Position numbers and translations under genes: made by a program
Notes under the pieces: model-generated
Database searches by the model: none
Told to the model about the DNA's origin: nothing
The model's input: the letters and a program-made list of their open reading frames with translations, nothing else
Shown here: in pieces, positions 18,736-19,577 of the stretch
Layout of the letters: every line of letters begins with the position of its first letter
Numbering within the stretch: position 1 is the first letter of the stretch
Assembly (NCBI GenBank): GCA_013365365.1
Contig: JABVXU010000812.1
Location: 1-19,577, forward strand
Direction: 5' to 3'
DNA: 19,577 nucleotides
Source: Cruorifilaria tuberocauda
Taxonomy: Eukaryota > Nematoda > Chromadorea > Rhabditida > Onchocercidae

Positions 18736-19577
18736 TCTAATGATGAAAAAAGCAAACAACCAATACCGTACAGTTCCGATATGTTTTTTTTTTTCAAAAA
18801 CCTTTTCTCTCCAATTTAAATGAGCAAATATTTGCAACACATAATGATACCTTTTTGTTAAATTTCATCCGGGGAAAAAAAAGACCGGTATTTATCAGTA
18901 CATTTTATCCTTTATCACTTTATCATTTAATCATTCATTCAATAAATGATAGTTTCTTCATTTCGTTTTATTACCAGCAAATAGATCGATTTTTACTTTC
19001 TTCATATTATCATCTTTCTACTCTTTCTCATCTCGCATTTATCACTCATCAAATTGATTAATTTGAAAATGATGAATTTTTTCGGAAATTTTTGAAATTT
19101 CCTGAATAAGTCAATTCCAAAAAAAAAAATACATTTGATGGGTGTAATGTTAGTGATATTATTTTGGTATTATTCAATATGATTGATTTGCATTTTATTC
19201 AATGCATTGTTTTTCACATTCTTCAAATTGTAACACTATCAAATCAGCCAAACAATCAATTTACTGATAACGCATATCATGGCCAATTTCATTTTAATAG
19301 CATTTTTCCCATTGAATGTTTTTTTTTTCTTCTTTTTCCGTTCTGATTTTCATTTGTAATCATTAATTCATCATCTCGATTCGTTTCATCAAAATTCAAA
19401 TTCCTTATCTTTTGCTGATGAAAGAATTGTTAAAATGTTTTTCTGCCGAAACTTTTATCTTTTACTGCGAAAAATACCGAGATGATGATTTGTTGAAGTT
19501 TTATCTGCTTAAATTTAGTATAGAAAAGCAGATGTTACAACGGTTCATTATCTTGAAATCACGATTCATAAAATAAA

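Larger units (their letters stand above)
16510..19577. other. Upstream flank: no supported gene
   Basis: A+T-rich, stops in all frames. ORFs of 50-69 codons (16733-16581 minus, 17835-18029 plus, 18840-18631 minus, 18855-19061 plus) are within chance for this composition and show no recognised motif or exon chain. The hairpin, ACGT cluster and repeats are listed separately. Confidence 0.6.

Overview
The window is strongly A+T-rich and reads as nuclear DNA of a nematode, probably a filarial or other clade III species; the species cannot be fixed from the sequence. The evidence is one intron-rich gene whose acceptors follow the nematode TTTTCAG/TTNCAG style, introns of about 130-1070 bp, dense simple repeats, and an encoded protein of nematode SLC26/SulP type. 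There are no bacterial operons, rRNA, tRNA or CRISPR arrays.

The one gene I can defend runs on the minus strand from about 12209 down to 4668. By hand-joining exons I recover 14 consecutive coding exons in one consistent frame, about 655 residues. They encode an SLC26/SulP anion transporter: cytosolic N-terminus, the sulfate-transporter signature, a full membrane core, and a C-terminal STAS domain ending in a TAA stop at 4668-4670. Only 2 of the 14 exons are obvious as long ORFs. The rest were found by splice sites plus family motifs, so an ORF-only reading would miss most of the gene.

The 5' end is unresolved. The first certain exon begins at 12209 behind a strong acceptor. The start codon either lies just upstream at 12293, joined by a 52-bp intron, or several kilobases upstream, where a candidate exon at 16440-16506 reads like an SLC26 N-terminus.

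Layout: 1-4530 is the downstream (3') flank, non-coding with an (AG)n tract, GAT-rich repeats and a dense TTATCA array. 4668-12209 is the transporter gene; its introns hold small tandem duplications and, at 6072-6275 on the plus strand, a short coding-like ORF chain. 12300-19577 is the upstream (5') flank or long first introns, with inverted CT/GA microsatellites, a 125-bp near-perfect tandem duplication, a CACGTG palindrome and a compact pre-miRNA-like hairpin at 18103-18163.

I see no clearly new multi-gene system. The points most worth checking are the gene's N-terminus, the hairpin, the plus-strand ORF chain inside an intron and the TGATAA/TTATCA-rich arrays.
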